Both the position numbers and the translations under genes were made by a program. Under the pieces are notes generated by a model. It saw nothing but the letters and a program-made list of their open reading frames with translations. It was not told where the DNA came from and did not search any database. DNA of 64,000 bases from the NCBI RefSeq assembly GCF_013368755.1, contig NC_049566.1, positions 2,170,001 to 2,234,000 on the forward strand. The letters are read 5' to 3'. Shown piece after piece: positions 46,364 through 57,522 of the stretch. How positions within the stretch are numbered: the stretch's first letter is position 1; the number at the start of each line of letters is the position of its first letter. This stretch comes from Talaromyces rugulosus. Its lineage: Eukaryota; Ascomycota; Eurotiomycetes; Eurotiales; Trichocomaceae.

Positions 46364-47461
46364 ATGGTCAACTTCCGGCTCGCCGCCTGGCTTTCAGTCG
46401 CAGTTCTTGTATTTACGCCATCCTTGGTATCATCCATGGACAAGCGAACAGGCACGACAGCTAGTCTATCTGGAGGCCAGATTGTCATGGGTGCTGGCAC
46501 ATACCCTCGCGCCAACCTTTTGCAGGACGGATCTATCATTGGTGCCTATACTGCGTTTGCAAACAACAACAAGGCCATCACCGCTGTGCATTCAACCGAT
46601 GGTGGCAATACCTGGAATGAAATTGGTACTGTAGCCCAAGCAGACGCATCTACTCATGACCTTGACAATGCATACCCTTTACAATTGCCATCTGGTCGGA
46701 TTCTAATGGCGATGCGGAATCACGACACGACAACTGATCCTAGTACCGACAAGGCGGCATATACCTTCTTTCGTATCACTATTTGCTATTCTGACGATGG
46801 TGGCACGACCTGGTCATACTTGAGTACACCAGCCTCGGATCCAGGTCCGGTTAATGGTAACTGGGAGCCGTTTCTACGTATGGCTGAAGATAACATCACG
46901 CTACAACTCTACTACTCTCGTGAGAACTCGGGGCATGACCAGGACAACCTGATGCGCACGTCAGCTGATGGTGGTGGTACCTGGAGCGGCGCTACGGTGA
47001 TATCTGGTGGCAAAACGACTAGCACTCGTGATGGCATGCTTGGTGTGACATTAATCAGTGGCACTAACCTCATTGCTGTATTTGAAACAATTAATATGAC
47101 TGCTGAACACGGCTTCTTCGGCGTCTACTCAGTTACCAGCTCCGACGATGGACAGACATGGGGCAACCGTCAACCCGTGTACGCGCCTAAAGGATTCAAT
47201 GCCCAAGCACCCCAGGTCACCAACGTTGGTGGCACGCTCCTCTGCAGTTTCCAGACCGATGAAGACCTTTCCGCCCCTGACCTGAGCACCGAGGCCGGAA
47301 AGATCGTGATCAGTGGCGATGGCGGCGCAACATGGGGAAATAAGTTGACCTTTTCCCCTGCAGTCAGCAATTGGGGAGGTCTATTAGCTATCGATGATAC
47401 TAGCTTCTTTGCTCTAACGGACCATTCGGGGGCAAAGGTGCAAAAAGTCATCCTCGCCTGA
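46364..47461 (+). CDS. Secreted Asp-box beta-propeller glycosidase (sialidase-like / GH93-like)
   Basis: An intronless gene of 365 aa. A signal peptide (MVNFRLAAWLSVAVLVFTPS) is followed by a Kex2-type site (MDKR). The mature protein contains five Asp-boxes of the S-x-D-x-G-x-T/x-W type (STDGGNTW, SDDGGTTW, SADGGGTW, SSDDGQTW, SGDGGATW), the signature of six-bladed sialidase-fold propellers. An early YPRANLLQDGSIIGAY block resembles GH93 exo-arabinanases more than true GH33 sialidases, which have an RIP motif not seen here. It is therefore probably an extracellular exo-acting hydrolase on arabinan or similar plant glycans. The start is the ATG at 46364 giving the signal peptide; the ORF is open 21 bases earlier. 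Confidence 0.8.
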   Translation: MVNFRLAAWLSVAVLVFTPSLVSSMDKRTGTTASLSGGQIVMGAGTYPRANLLQDGSIIGAYTAFANNNKAITAVHSTDGGNTWNEIGTVAQADASTHDLDNAYPLQLPSGRILMAMRNHDTTTDPSTDKAAYTFFRITICYSDDGGTTWSYLSTPASDPGPVNGNWEPFLRMAEDNITLQLYYSRENSGHDQDNLMRTSADGGGTWSGATVISGGKTTSTRDGMLGVTLISGTNLIAVFETINMTAEHGFFGVYSVTSSDDGQTWGNRQPVYAPKGFNAQAPQVTNVGGTLLCSFQTDEDLSAPDLSTEAGKIVISGDGGATWGNKLTFSPAVSNWGGLLAIDDTSFFALTDHSGAKVQKVILA

Positions 47462-48487
47462 CCACTCTCACATGGTTGTGACCCCACCTCTGTTTAAAGA
47501 GCAATCGTGCGGCTGCTAGACTTAGTTCATGTATTTTCCTTTGCAGAATGGAGTGCGTCGAGTCATGCTCCCTATGCATGAGCACCTCTTTGTATTAGTT
47601 TGATTTCTCTTTTTTATTTTCATTACAGCAAGGCATTTTGAAATCCGGACCGATTTATGTTCTCTGGAATATAACTAATTTTTTCGTGCCACTACCAAAG
47701 AGTACTGAATACACCAATAAAATGCAGGATACTTGATCAATTCTATAAGAGGATAATAGTCTTGGTGGTAGCTGTATGTCTAGTACGGATAGAATAAGTA
47801 AAGAGTGTTATACGCTATGACCCAAGGAACACAGTTACCCACGTAGACATCATTGCACCACGTTCACAGATGAATGTGGTATTAACCTTGATTTTCGAAA
47901 CAAAACTTTAATAACATTAGACTGGCTGGGTTCTCAATTTCTAAACTTCATTTTGAGATACCTCTCTAGTAGCTACCGCAAACCCTCTACAACTGGTACC
48001 TCACGATGAAACAAAAGGGCGCCAAGTTCGACCTTTTCGCTGATTTTACATGTACTGAGAATTGAGCTCTAACGCTGAAAACGCAATAAACGGTTATTGA
48101 CGGAGTTAGCCGCGGTCTATTACAAGATGCAGCCCGACAAGATTACTGAGATATCGCACTCATAGACTACATGGATGAGGTGATATCTCATTTCAATTTC
48201 AGTAGTGGTGCTTCGCAAGGCAGAAGAATCGCCTGACCCATGCATATTTATGTCAACGACTGTTTTACTGAGTTATTTCTACGGCATAGCGCTTCACTTT
48301 TGCTATTCAGATTTACTAGGTCCGACGTAGACTAGCTAGTCGTCTGCTGGCTTAGGAACTTCGCACGCAGGAGAAATGGGAGTAGAAGTATAGCTGATCG
48401 CCTCGCGAGATGGAGTGTCCATATGAGCATGGCTTTGGTTTATTACTGTCCTCTAGTATCTATTCTGATTTAAGAGATTTCTCTTGT
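47462..48487. other. Intergenic, convergent genes
   Basis: 1 kb, AT-rich. No gene or repeat was recognised. It separates the accessory genes from the aromatic cluster. Confidence 0.6.
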
Positions 48488-49574
48488 TCAAGCGAAGACA
48501 ACGTTATTTCTCAAGGTGCCAATCTCTGAAATGAACACATCCATCTGTGTCCCAGGAACCAAGTACTGAGGAGGGTTCAAGCCGGCACCAACACCTATAG
48601 GATAAAGAAAGTCAGAACTCAGATTTCTTTCCCTTCCAAAAAAGAAGGGTTGATGGAGTCCATGTACTAACCGCCGGGAGTTCCAGTCATGATAATGCTG
48701 CCCTTCTGGAGGGTAGTACCCTGGGATAAGTACGAAACCAAATACTTGCAATCGAATAGTAAATCGGAGACGCCCTCTTCTTGACGCACTTCACCATCTA
48801 TAATGGTCTTCAATTGTAGCAAGCTTGGGTTCGCGATCTCAGAGGTGGCAACCAACACAGGGCCAAGAGGGGCGAAGGTATCAAACCCCTTAGAGAAGCC
48901 CCACTGAGGGACAACCCCAGCGTAGGCAGGATCTCTCTGGAGCTTTCTCGAGGAAATATCATTTCCCAAGGTATAGGCAGCGACATAGTTCAGGGCTTCC
49001 TCCACTGGGATGTCCTTGGCGTCCTTTCCGATCACAATGCACTAATCCCGGGTTTCATCAGCTTCCAGCATTTCTTAGTAATCCAGTTGAAAACATCAAA
49101 CGAACCAATTCTCCCTCATAGTCTGCCTGGTCGTTTTGTGCAATCTTGGGAATCACAACAGGTTCACCGTGGTCATGGATGGTGGTAGTGGGCTTGAAGA
49201 AGATGAAGGGGAATGGGGGAGGCTTGCGTCCTGCCTCCTTGACTATAACAAGAATTTTAGTATTAGGAGACTATAGAAGATTGTCTGTACGTACTGTGCT
49301 TGGCATAGTTCAAACCAACACAACGCAAGATGGGCACGTCGCTTTGGGCCAAGGGTGAGAGGATCTTTTTGACCAGTACTGTTTCCTCGGTCAATGTAGT
49401 ATTGCCAGTTGTATCATAGATGTCATGACCGACAAGGATCTTAGCCTGGAGCTGATCAGCCTCCGTGACGAAGCCAAGATCGATCTCCTGGTTTGCGGAT
49501 AACACTGGCTCTCCGCGCAGGATGCGGCCATCGACGGCCTCGAAGCGGATCAGACGTTTCCATGGAAGAGTCAT
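48488..49574 (-). CDS. Fumarylacetoacetate hydrolase (FAH) family protein, likely acylpyruvate hydrolase
   Basis: Exons 49574-49295, 49242-49106, 49041-48672 and 48594-48488 give 297 aa. The N-terminal 70 residues are the short FAH lid domain. Then come the family motifs VGLNYAKH, KPTTTIHDHGEPVVIP, the metal site DYEGEL (E-x-E), YTLGNDISSRKLQ (third acidic ligand), QWGFSKGFDTFAPLGPVLV, LIFD-like DLLFDCKYLVSYLSQ and MTGTPGGVGAG. FAH-fold enzymes hydrolyse C-C bonds of acylpyruvates. With a gentisate dioxygenase in the same cluster, maleylpyruvate or fumarylpyruvate is the most likely substrate. Its promoter carries the cluster motif at 49691-49710. Confidence 0.88.
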
Positions 49575-49988
49575 GATGGAATGCAATAGAATATTATGAT
49601 AAAATATGGGGAGCAAAAGAGAAGCTGTTTTTTCTTTTGTTTTATTTTCAATATTTTAATGGTCGAATGACTAGGGTTCCGTGAATGGAACGGACGGGGA
49701 AAGTTCGGGATCTATTCCGTAGCTGCCGGTGACAGGAGAGAAAAACCAAAATAACCAACCCTACTAGTAGTTACGCCGAATAACCTCATCAAATGAAAGT
49801 TTTATGTGAACAGCAAGAAACCAGTAGTAGTCTTAGGTAGTGGAAGAACCTTCTTAGTGAGGAGAAATCTGGCATGATTTTGTTGTTGGTGTCTCCCTTT
49901 CAGTTATTTATAAATAGATGATGCAATTAATCCAGAAATCCCCCTAAACAACAACAACAAAAATAAATAAATAAATAACAAACGCTTA
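49575..49988. other. Promoter region of the FAH gene and 3' flank of the DUF3237 gene
   Basis: 414 bp between two tandem minus-strand genes. It holds the CGG motif listed separately and an AAT triplet repeat near 49963-49979. Confidence 0.6.
49691..49710. promoter_or_regulatory. Candidate cluster-regulator site upstream of the FAH gene
   Basis: CGGACGGGGAAAGTTCGGGA, about 120 bp upstream of the FAH start. The core GGGGAAAG(T/C)(T/C)CGGG is shared with sites upstream of the aldehyde dehydrogenase. A site for the Zn2Cys6 protein at 53718 is inferred. Confidence 0.5.
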
Positions 49989-50486
49989 CTATAAAACCTG
50001 ATATACATCAATCTCTACATATCCTTGCCGAGTCGGAGGTTTCAGATCGCCCAAAAACACCGAGCTGATCAACCACTGAAATTCCTCGTTATCCGTAGAA
50101 AGCTCAAACTTAGGACTGGTGCGTGTGTACCAGTCCTTGCCCACGTTCGTCACCGACGCTGAGGAGGGATCTTTGTCTTTAAACACAGTCTTCATAGTTT
50201 CCTGGTTGGCTCGACCGTAGCCTTCGTTGATGATGCCTATCATGGTTCCGCCATCGGCTTGGATCGAGTATCGTGCATAAATGTGCACCACCCCATCCGA
50301 ACGCACGGCGTTCCAATCGCCACCTGAGTGTGGTATGATCTTGCCGTTCGGCTTAGGCCTGGATATGCTGCTACTGGTAATAGGGATGGATCTTCTGTCT
50401 CTGGAGATAGTAGAACCGAAATCGAGAGGAGGAGCCAAATCAACGTGTAGAGTGAAGCCATACTCCAGCTGGGGAGGGATGGGCAT
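49989..50486 (-). CDS. DUF3237 family protein
   Basis: An intronless ORF; the ATG at 50486 gives 165 aa starting MPIPPQLEYGFTLHVDLAPP, the usual DUF3237 start. Further family blocks are GGDWNAVRSDGVVHIYARYS, DGGTMIGIINEGYGR and the C-terminal FQWLISSVFLGDL with GYVEIDVYQVL. The fold is a small beta-barrel of unknown biochemical function. Genes of this family often lie beside aromatic or hydrocarbon degradation genes. The open frame extends upstream without an ATG. It sits between the FAH and MFS genes on the same strand and is probably part of the cluster. Confidence 0.82.
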   Translation of the reverse strand: MPIPPQLEYGFTLHVDLAPPLDFGSTISRDRRSIPITSSSISRPKPNGKIIPHSGGDWNAVRSDGVVHIYARYSIQADGGTMIGIINEGYGRANQETMKTVFKDKDPSSASVTNVGKDWYTRTSPKFELSTDNEEFQWLISSVFLGDLKPPTRQGYVEIDVYQVL

Positions 50487-51276
50487 AACGGTGGCACAAA
50501 CAAGTTGAATAGCGAGGGAGCAAAAGGAATCAGAGGACAGGATGAGTATCTGCAAATCTTGGAAATTCTTATTTCGTTTTTATTTCTGATGGTGAATATG
50601 AATATGATTCATATAGCGTATCGTATACTAAACTCCTTTCGTAGTCAGATCTATCGCTTTCTCCGATGTCCGACATAGCCCCGAACATCAAACCGGGGGG
50701 ATGTAGTAATTAGAAGATTTCCGAACATTCCTACACATTTCGGGTTTGCTGGTATTAGGGAGACATGTTAAGTTTGGTGCTACCTGATTAAGATAGACTT
50801 AGGATAAAACGTATTTCATGGGTAAGGGGGCGCCCTGATCCATTTTATTCCATAAAGCAACACAAATTACATATAAGCTAGAATTTCTTTCATCCAACCA
50901 TCCAGAAAAATTTGGATACCAATTCTGTCTATGCACTACAGTCTAATAATTAGTATATTGAGGGTGCATGCCGAGGCCACTGCAAAGGCTTATTCTAATT
51001 GGCTGGCACTGAGAGCTGTTAGCTTTATTGAGTGCTTATGTTAGCGTACGCCCTTAGAAACTCTTATGATACTGTTCTGTTCTAGAGCTCTTTTATATTT
51101 ACGCTTTCTATACTCTGGTTAATCAACCGTATCGCGCAGTTGGTGGGTTTCCCTAGTTACAAGTGTAGCGTTTAGGCTATCAATGTTTTATAATCACACC
51201 TCCTCTAACAGAATGCTCCTCCCCTCTATGAAGAAGGGACAATATAATGAAGTTATGAGAAAGAGCTGAATGGAAC
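50487..51276. other. Upstream region of the DUF3237 gene
   Basis: 790 bp, AT-rich distally. Near the gene (50661-50700) there are several CCGA/CGG triplets, including CCGGGGGG, weaker than the other cluster sites. No gene. Confidence 0.5.
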
Positions 51277-53078
51277 TTATTCTCGCTTTCGATGTCCATA
51301 GAAATACAGCGGTAGAGCCGTGACCAACGTCAGCATGTTTAACATGAACATGATCATATAGACTTGGGTATAACCCTGGGAGCTAACCCAAGGAACGGCC
51401 TCATACAAGAAAAGAAATGCGAGAATGTTTTTGAAGATGTTAATGAGAACGAGACATTGAGCGGCATTTTCCTTATGGAGGTGGACTACATAGGTGAGAG
51501 CGATGTTTGGCGTGTAGACTTCTCCAAATGAAACTGCTTATTGTAAGTCATACATCGCTGGGAATGCCGAGGGAAAGAAGGTGAGGGGGAAAGGGTGCTT
51601 ACCCATTCCAAAGCCAAAGGCTATCGCGACCCAATCGAGCTTTTCCTCGCATGCGAAGGCAAGGAGGATACACCCAGCTGGGGCAATGAACATTCCTGGA
51701 AGCAACGAGATAAGGCGTTGTTCGGGTCGAATTTCGCCCTCGCTTCTCTTAACAATGTGTGCAGTGGTGACATCGGAAAGATAACCCCCACCAAAGCAGG
51801 CAATTATAAACCCAATTAACGCCGCTATTTCCATGAGGCCTATGTCGTTTGACGAGAAGTTATATGGTTGTGGCATGAGGAGGGATGACATGGTAAATCT
51901 GTGGAAAAATTGAATTAGCATTAGTCTCATTCGTTGTACAGGGCAGAAGAGAGCACACATCATGATAATTTGCGGGCTCAGGGAGCATCCATAGGCATAA
52001 ATTGCCCACAACACTGACGGATGGCGTAGCAGTGTAAGGGGATTAACAAGGGCTTTCAAGAAACTAATGCTAGTATCATATCGAATCAAGGAAAGGCGTT
52101 CAATGAATGGCAAGATATGAATCGTGTATTCCATATCAGCTCTAGGAACGGTTTCGACAAAATCGAAACCAGATTTATCGATTGCCTCCACGCCCATGTT
52201 GATCTGGTTGTTATGTTGCAATTCAGGTCGGCGAAAGTTACTTTCCGGGTAAAAGAAGAATAGAAGGGCAAGATTGGCAGCAGCCAAGCCGACACAGAGC
52301 CAAAAATAACTCCTCCATGTTTGAGCGGTGGACTGTACCATAAATCCGGCGATGAGAGGACCAATAGCAGTTCCTGCGGATATTAAGATAACATATCTAG
52401 AGGAAAATGGCCAAGTTAGAGGACACACCAAGTTAGACGCTGTTCAGGTTGTACATACACGGACATCATCGTGGCCCGTTCGTGGAGGAAGAAGACATCC
52501 GCAACTACTTCGGGGACAATGCTCTAGAAAGGAAGTCGTCAGCAAGAACATAGAGAGCAGGGGGAAGCCAGAAGGCCCATGCTTGCGTAATTAACGTCCT
52601 ACCTCTCCAGCTGCAGAAGCAAAACCAAGTACGATTCGGGCTGCAAGTAAGCTATTAAAGCTTTTGGCGAGCGCGCACCAAATCAGGGAGCCCATCTGCA
52701 AGGCCATGGCTATCAAAAGCGTTCCTCTCTTGCCTAATTTCATGGCGAGTGGAACCCAAAATATATTACCAATACCAAGGAGAAGGAAATTGAACTGATG
52801 AGGGCATTATCAACTTAGCCATGCGTGAGGCTTACACAGCACACGTGGAGAGTGGAGGAATCTACCGTCAAAAGCTGAGTCACTTGCTCCTGAGACTTTT
52901 GGAAGTCCTCCATGAAGGTCTGTATAGCCACGGCAGGACCAGCGCCTGCCATGTTGGACACAAAGTTGGATAGGGATGTCGTGAGCACAACTGATAGTTT
53001 CAACCAACGTGGCCACCGGAGGGGGTCATGTTTGTGGTCCGTAGGGGATGGGATAAAACGCATGGCCGTGTGATGCAT
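51277..53078 (-). CDS. MFS transporter (DHA1-like)
   Basis: Six exons. The first is 53078-52866; the second runs from FNFLLLGIGN to FASAAGE; then SIVPEVVADVFFLHERATMM, a long middle exon, one from IFTMSSLLMP to FGFGMG, and a last exon VSFGEVYTPNIALT to the stop at 51277. The product is about 500 aa with twelve predicted transmembrane helices. The N-terminus DPLRWPRWLKLSVV, the helix 2-3 loop WVPLAMKLGKRG and helix 5 ISAGTAIGPLIAGFMVQ fit fungal DHA1-type H+ antiporters or uptake carriers. The position in the cluster and the divergent promoter shared with the Zn2Cys6 regulator suggest that it carries the aromatic substrate or a pathway product. An internal 60-bp intron leaves the frame open, so automatic callers may miss it. 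Confidence 0.82.
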
Positions 53079-53717
53079 TATAGCGGATCGAGTGTTGCAA
53101 ACGACGGAAGTGCTTGAATTTATCTTTGGAGCAGGTAATTTTCAGCAGACAGTTCTACGTGCGTTTCCCTCTTTCAAATGTTAGAAATAAGTTTTTGTTT
53201 GCTCCCCAATTTTAACATTTTTACTTTACCCCGGGGAACCATATTCCGGGGTTGCCGAGAATGAGTAGACGCACGGAGCAATCCCGTTACCGCTTCAAAG
53301 AGGCTCATTATTTATGAGATTTTTCCTTGTTTACTAGTCTACACTTGTTTAACCTATGCTGGCCACTAGGAAATTACCGTATAAGCCGCTATAGGGTAAA
53401 TCGACATTTGTCTCAAATAATTAGACTGAATAACACGGATTACGTTAGTGGCATTGCATATTGCTTTCTCATCGTTTTCCACGCTCCAATCTTAATCCTA
53501 GTTCGTGAGCCGTACAAAACTCCGACTGGGCTAGCTAGATACCTGGGTTTCCTGTTGGTATACTACGTAGTAGTTGAGCCAATGGCGCATGGGGAATGCC
53601 TCTCGCCACAAAAGGGTCACCTGACTTCCGGGACGGTCACTCTCTTCTGATCCGGGGAAGCCCCGTCATCCCTCGCTCTTTCCCACATTTCCGTCACAGC
53701 AAAAGTTGATAACAGAT
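53079..53717. promoter_or_regulatory. Bidirectional promoter of the MFS transporter and Zn2Cys6 regulator
   Basis: 639 bp with two CGG-rich motif groups. 53229-53253 has CCCCGGGGAACC followed by ATTCCGGGGTT, a near palindrome. 53651-53667 has TCCGGGGAAGCCCCGTC, 50 bp before the regulator start. Both resemble sites at the other cluster promoters and would allow autoregulation. Confidence 0.5.
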
Positions 53718-56413
53718 ATGGAACATCCACAACTCACTGAAGAAGCTAACGATAATTCTGATGCTAATTGCAACACGAAAGGCCCGGCCGTGAAACGCCG
53801 TCGAATATCGTTAGCTTGCGATGCGTGTCGCACGCGAAAATCTAGGGTATGTATGCTACGGCTCTCTGCTTGGCTATATAGCATCATGAATCACTAAGGA
53901 AAACAGTGTGATGGATTGCGTCCTAAGTGTGCCGTATGCACTAACCTGGGACTGGATTGTATCTATACGCCGCCCAGCATGTCGAGCAACGTACTCGTCA
54001 AGAAAGAGTATGTCTTTCTGTCCTTGGCACCTTAGAAGTAGCAACAGCCTAATGATGAAAATCAACAAACAAAAAGCTATTTGCAAAATTTAGAGTCCCG
54101 AATTATTACCCTAGAAGAGAGTTTGCGCACTATCAGGGCTCATATCTCTGATTTATCCCATCAATTTCATTTCAGGGTTGCCGTCAACAACGGGCCCGAC
54201 GAACCACCAGAACCAGTCCAGGTAGCATCCTCAGCTAACATTGAGGAGATCGAAGATTCGGTGGATGCAATGGGCACTGTGGTTTTTGCCGACGAAGAGG
54301 ACTGCGGGTTTTTTGGTAGGGTTGGATTCTTCATTTCTTCATTGCTGAAAGGCGGAACTCTGCTGCGTGTAATGTGGACGGTCTAGACTGACTTTTCGCA
54401 GGCCCATCATCAAACATCGCCTTTCTACGCCATTTGTCCCGAGCAGTATCATATAATGCCAGCTCTCCAATGGCGGCTACTAGTTCCTCTTCCGCCGGAA
54501 AGATCTCGCTTGACGGCGGCTTTGTCAATGTATCTCGCCTTCCGTCGCCAGAATTTGGTGACAGCGATCCCACATCTCGAAAACGGAAAGAGACGGACAT
54601 CTTCGCACTGCCACCCCCTCATGAGACCTCACGGCTTATACATAAATATTTCACCGATACGGGACTCCTTTTTCCCTACATCTACCCTCCTCCCTTCCTT
54701 GAAACATATCGGCGTATGACCGAGGATAATTTCAAGGTTCGAAGGACCTGGCTTGGATTGCTAAACATGATGCTTGCAATGGTCAAGATCACCGCCGCCC
54801 CTAGCGAGAAGCCAGCAGGACTTCGCATTGTTGCCGCGGATGTGTTCTACAAACGCGCCTTAAGCTTATGTAGCAATGAGATGTTGCGGGGAACCACGCT
54901 GGAAGTGGGTGAGTTGATTTCAATGGGGAAACCACATGATGGAAAGAATATATATAATAACATGATATAGTGCAATATCTGTTGCTCATGGGCCAATACA
55001 TGCAAGGCACGCAGAAATCGGTCCAGGCGTGGACTATTCACGGGTTGGCTGTAAAAGCTGCCCTTCAACTTGGCCTTCATTCTAAAGACGCTTCGTCTAT
55101 CTTCTCGCCACAAGAGAAAGAAATCAGAAAGAGGACCTGGTATGGATGTGTAGTATTAGATAGGTATTGCTTCCACTACCCCATCCTCAAGCTTAACTTT
55201 TTCTGAGACTTACAACGCCCTCTTCCATCAGAACTTTGAGCATGACCCTAGGGCGGCCAGCAGCAATACCGGACTATTTTGTCAGACTTGACCTTCCAAC
55301 AAATGATATTAACGGCGATGGTCCTATAGACCTGCCAATGGTGGATAGGGAAACTTTACGAATGAGTCTGGCCTTTTTCAACTCCACGATGTGGGTTAAT
55401 TTATTTGTCATCTCTAATCATCAATCCTGCATTGAACTAATAATCTCTCAGACTACTATATAAGCAGCTCTTCAATATTGTTGACCTACTTTATGGTCAG
55501 AATCTCGGCTGTGATCCACCGCTCACAGTCAGCGAGAGCGTTGGACACATACTTTCTGTTGAACAGCACTTTGTTGTCTGGGAAAAGTCCCTCCCCCAAA
55601 ATCTTAGCCTCACAACAGTAACGCAAATTGGCGAGGACAGTGAGAAGATGCCCGATCCGCCAAAATTTTTCTCTTTGAAATTCAGTGTTATTCTAACTCT
55701 TCGATATCTCCATATCCGCATTCTCCTGCATCGCCCTATTCTTGTAAAGTTTCTTGATACCTGCGGAAAAGGAGACATTGATCCCCATGAAGAAAGGTTA
55801 TTACAACAAATTGGATCTAACTCCATGCAACTCTGCATCGAATCTGCCATGAATATTATTGATATTATTCACAAGCTGGTGCACTCATCGGGGTGGCAAA
55901 AAGACCTTCTTGGCGCATGGTGGTATTCTCTTTATTACAGTGAGTGGGCTACTCCTATCGATCTGTTTGAGTCACTGAGGACAGGACCCTAAATGTTGAC
56001 TCTTTCTAGCATTTCACTCAGCCGTGGTCCTTCTTGGAGCAATCTGGGTCAACAAAAATGGCCGGCCTGTCACAGCTCCCGTTTATTTTGATATTGCGAA
56101 ACTTAACGCCTATCCGGGCCAAGCCGTCTCCACACTACGAAAACTGGATTATGGTAACCGCATCGTGGACCGGTGTAGATATTATCTTGAACAGTTCAAT
56201 GACGCATTAAACCAACAAGGTAAAAACCTGTCGAGCAATATTTGATGCATTCATCCACTAAAATATCCAGCCGGCGAAGCGGAAATGGCCCATTTTGATA
56301 CCGCCAACTTTCCCATTGACAGCTCTGGGCACAACACGAAGTCTTCGCCCCTCGGCCTGGACTTCGGCGAGTTTATGATGGATGGAGATTTCTTGGCTTT
56401 ACTGAATCGATAA
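53718..56413 (+). CDS. Zn2Cys6 transcription factor, likely cluster regulator
   Basis: The start is the ATG at 53718. Exon 1 ends at 53846 and exon 2 starts at 53907; about eight exons follow to the TAA at 56411. The zinc cluster CDACRTRKSRCDGLRPKCAV with CTNLGLDC has the canonical CX2CX6CX6CX2CX6C spacing and is split by the first intron. A linker and a short coiled coil follow (LQNLESRIITLEESLR). The fungal-specific middle domain is recognisable in DTGLLFPYIYPPPFLETYRR, QYLLLMGQYMQGTQKSVQAW, GLHSKDASSIFSPQEKEIRK, RTWYGCVVLDR and LSMTLGRPAAIPDYFVRLDL. The tail ends in an acidic FGEFMMDGDFLALLNR activation-like segment. Lying in the middle of the catabolic genes and divergent from the transporter, it is the obvious candidate regulator. 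Confidence 0.85.
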
Positions 56414-57522
56414 GGCCTTTTACCAAGCAAGCAGATTCTAGCGTGTCATGCAAGTTGAGTAGCCCGTTTTGCTCTCCCTCATTCATTTAGCAAACAAAAA
56501 CACTAAGCTTGTGTAAGATATTGATGCAGTTTGAGATGTTCCCCAAGTGGTACTACTGATTGTCCTCTATTCTTGGCAAATAAGCTTCTACTATCCCGAT
56601 GTATGAAATACTGGAAATAATGTGATACAATGAACAGTTCTATACCGAGGGTACAGATTTTTATAGAAAATTTTAAGCTTAAACATTCAAGGATCATTGC
56701 TAAGGAAAAGGGTTTCCCGCAACAGACAACCACCCCACAGCCTCCATGAAGCATGGAAATATAGTAATCCCACTCAATAGCCTCTTTGCTGGCACAGTTG
56801 ATCTTAATCGTGGATCACATGACCGTCTGGTATACTGGAATAGGCACCGCCTATCCACGCACAAATAAAACGCTTCTTCCTCCTAGATAGTCACATTTAT
56901 TAAGAAATTCAGTCAATTAATCCGTTCTCTACCGAAGTTCTATGCATCTCCTGGTCTGTCGCTATTAACACCCCTTAGACAGAGCGTATCCCCCTGTTAT
57001 GAATCTAATATCTGCACACTTTAATGCCATTATGAAAGGTCATCTTATAACTAGATATTAATGGCTAGCTATAAATAGATATATTAAAAGTGAAAAAAAA
57101 GTTCTAGTTTATTAAATTAACATTTGAAGATTTTAGTTCTTTATTTATACCCACTACTTGTTTAAATATCTTCAAATATCCTAAGATTTTTATATATTCT
57201 AATCTATCACAATGTTACCTTGACACAACTCAATGATTAACAGGCCGGATCCAGCCCTGTAACGCCATCCGGCTGATTCAATGAGCACCCTAAGCTGTGG
57301 CCGGAACCGTCGCGGCGTGGTACAGGAAGCGAAGGGTTTGGAGTTGGACGAAGATGCCATTCTAGAGTCCATGTAGATTTTACCCCAGACAGTTGAATGC
57401 ATGCACTACTCCCAGGCCGGATTTGAGATAGCAACTACAACGGAAAGTGATTCATGGTACTTAAAAAAGCTACAATCCAAAAATTACTATTTAAACAACA
57501 TAGTGTACAGCTCGGTCGCCGG
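56414..57522. other. Intergenic, convergent genes
   Basis: 1.1 kb of AT-rich sequence between the regulator and the dioxygenase gene. No supported gene. Confidence 0.6.

Noticed and set aside
52810..53016. Alternative frames at the MFS first exon
   Set aside because: The chosen frame gives the conserved MFS helix 1-2 sequence with a phase-0 intron; the others do not.
57199..57434. Two overlapping minus-strand ORFs downstream of the stilbene oxygenase gene
   Set aside because: They start after the oxygenase stop, have no family similarity that I can see and lack promoter or splice context.
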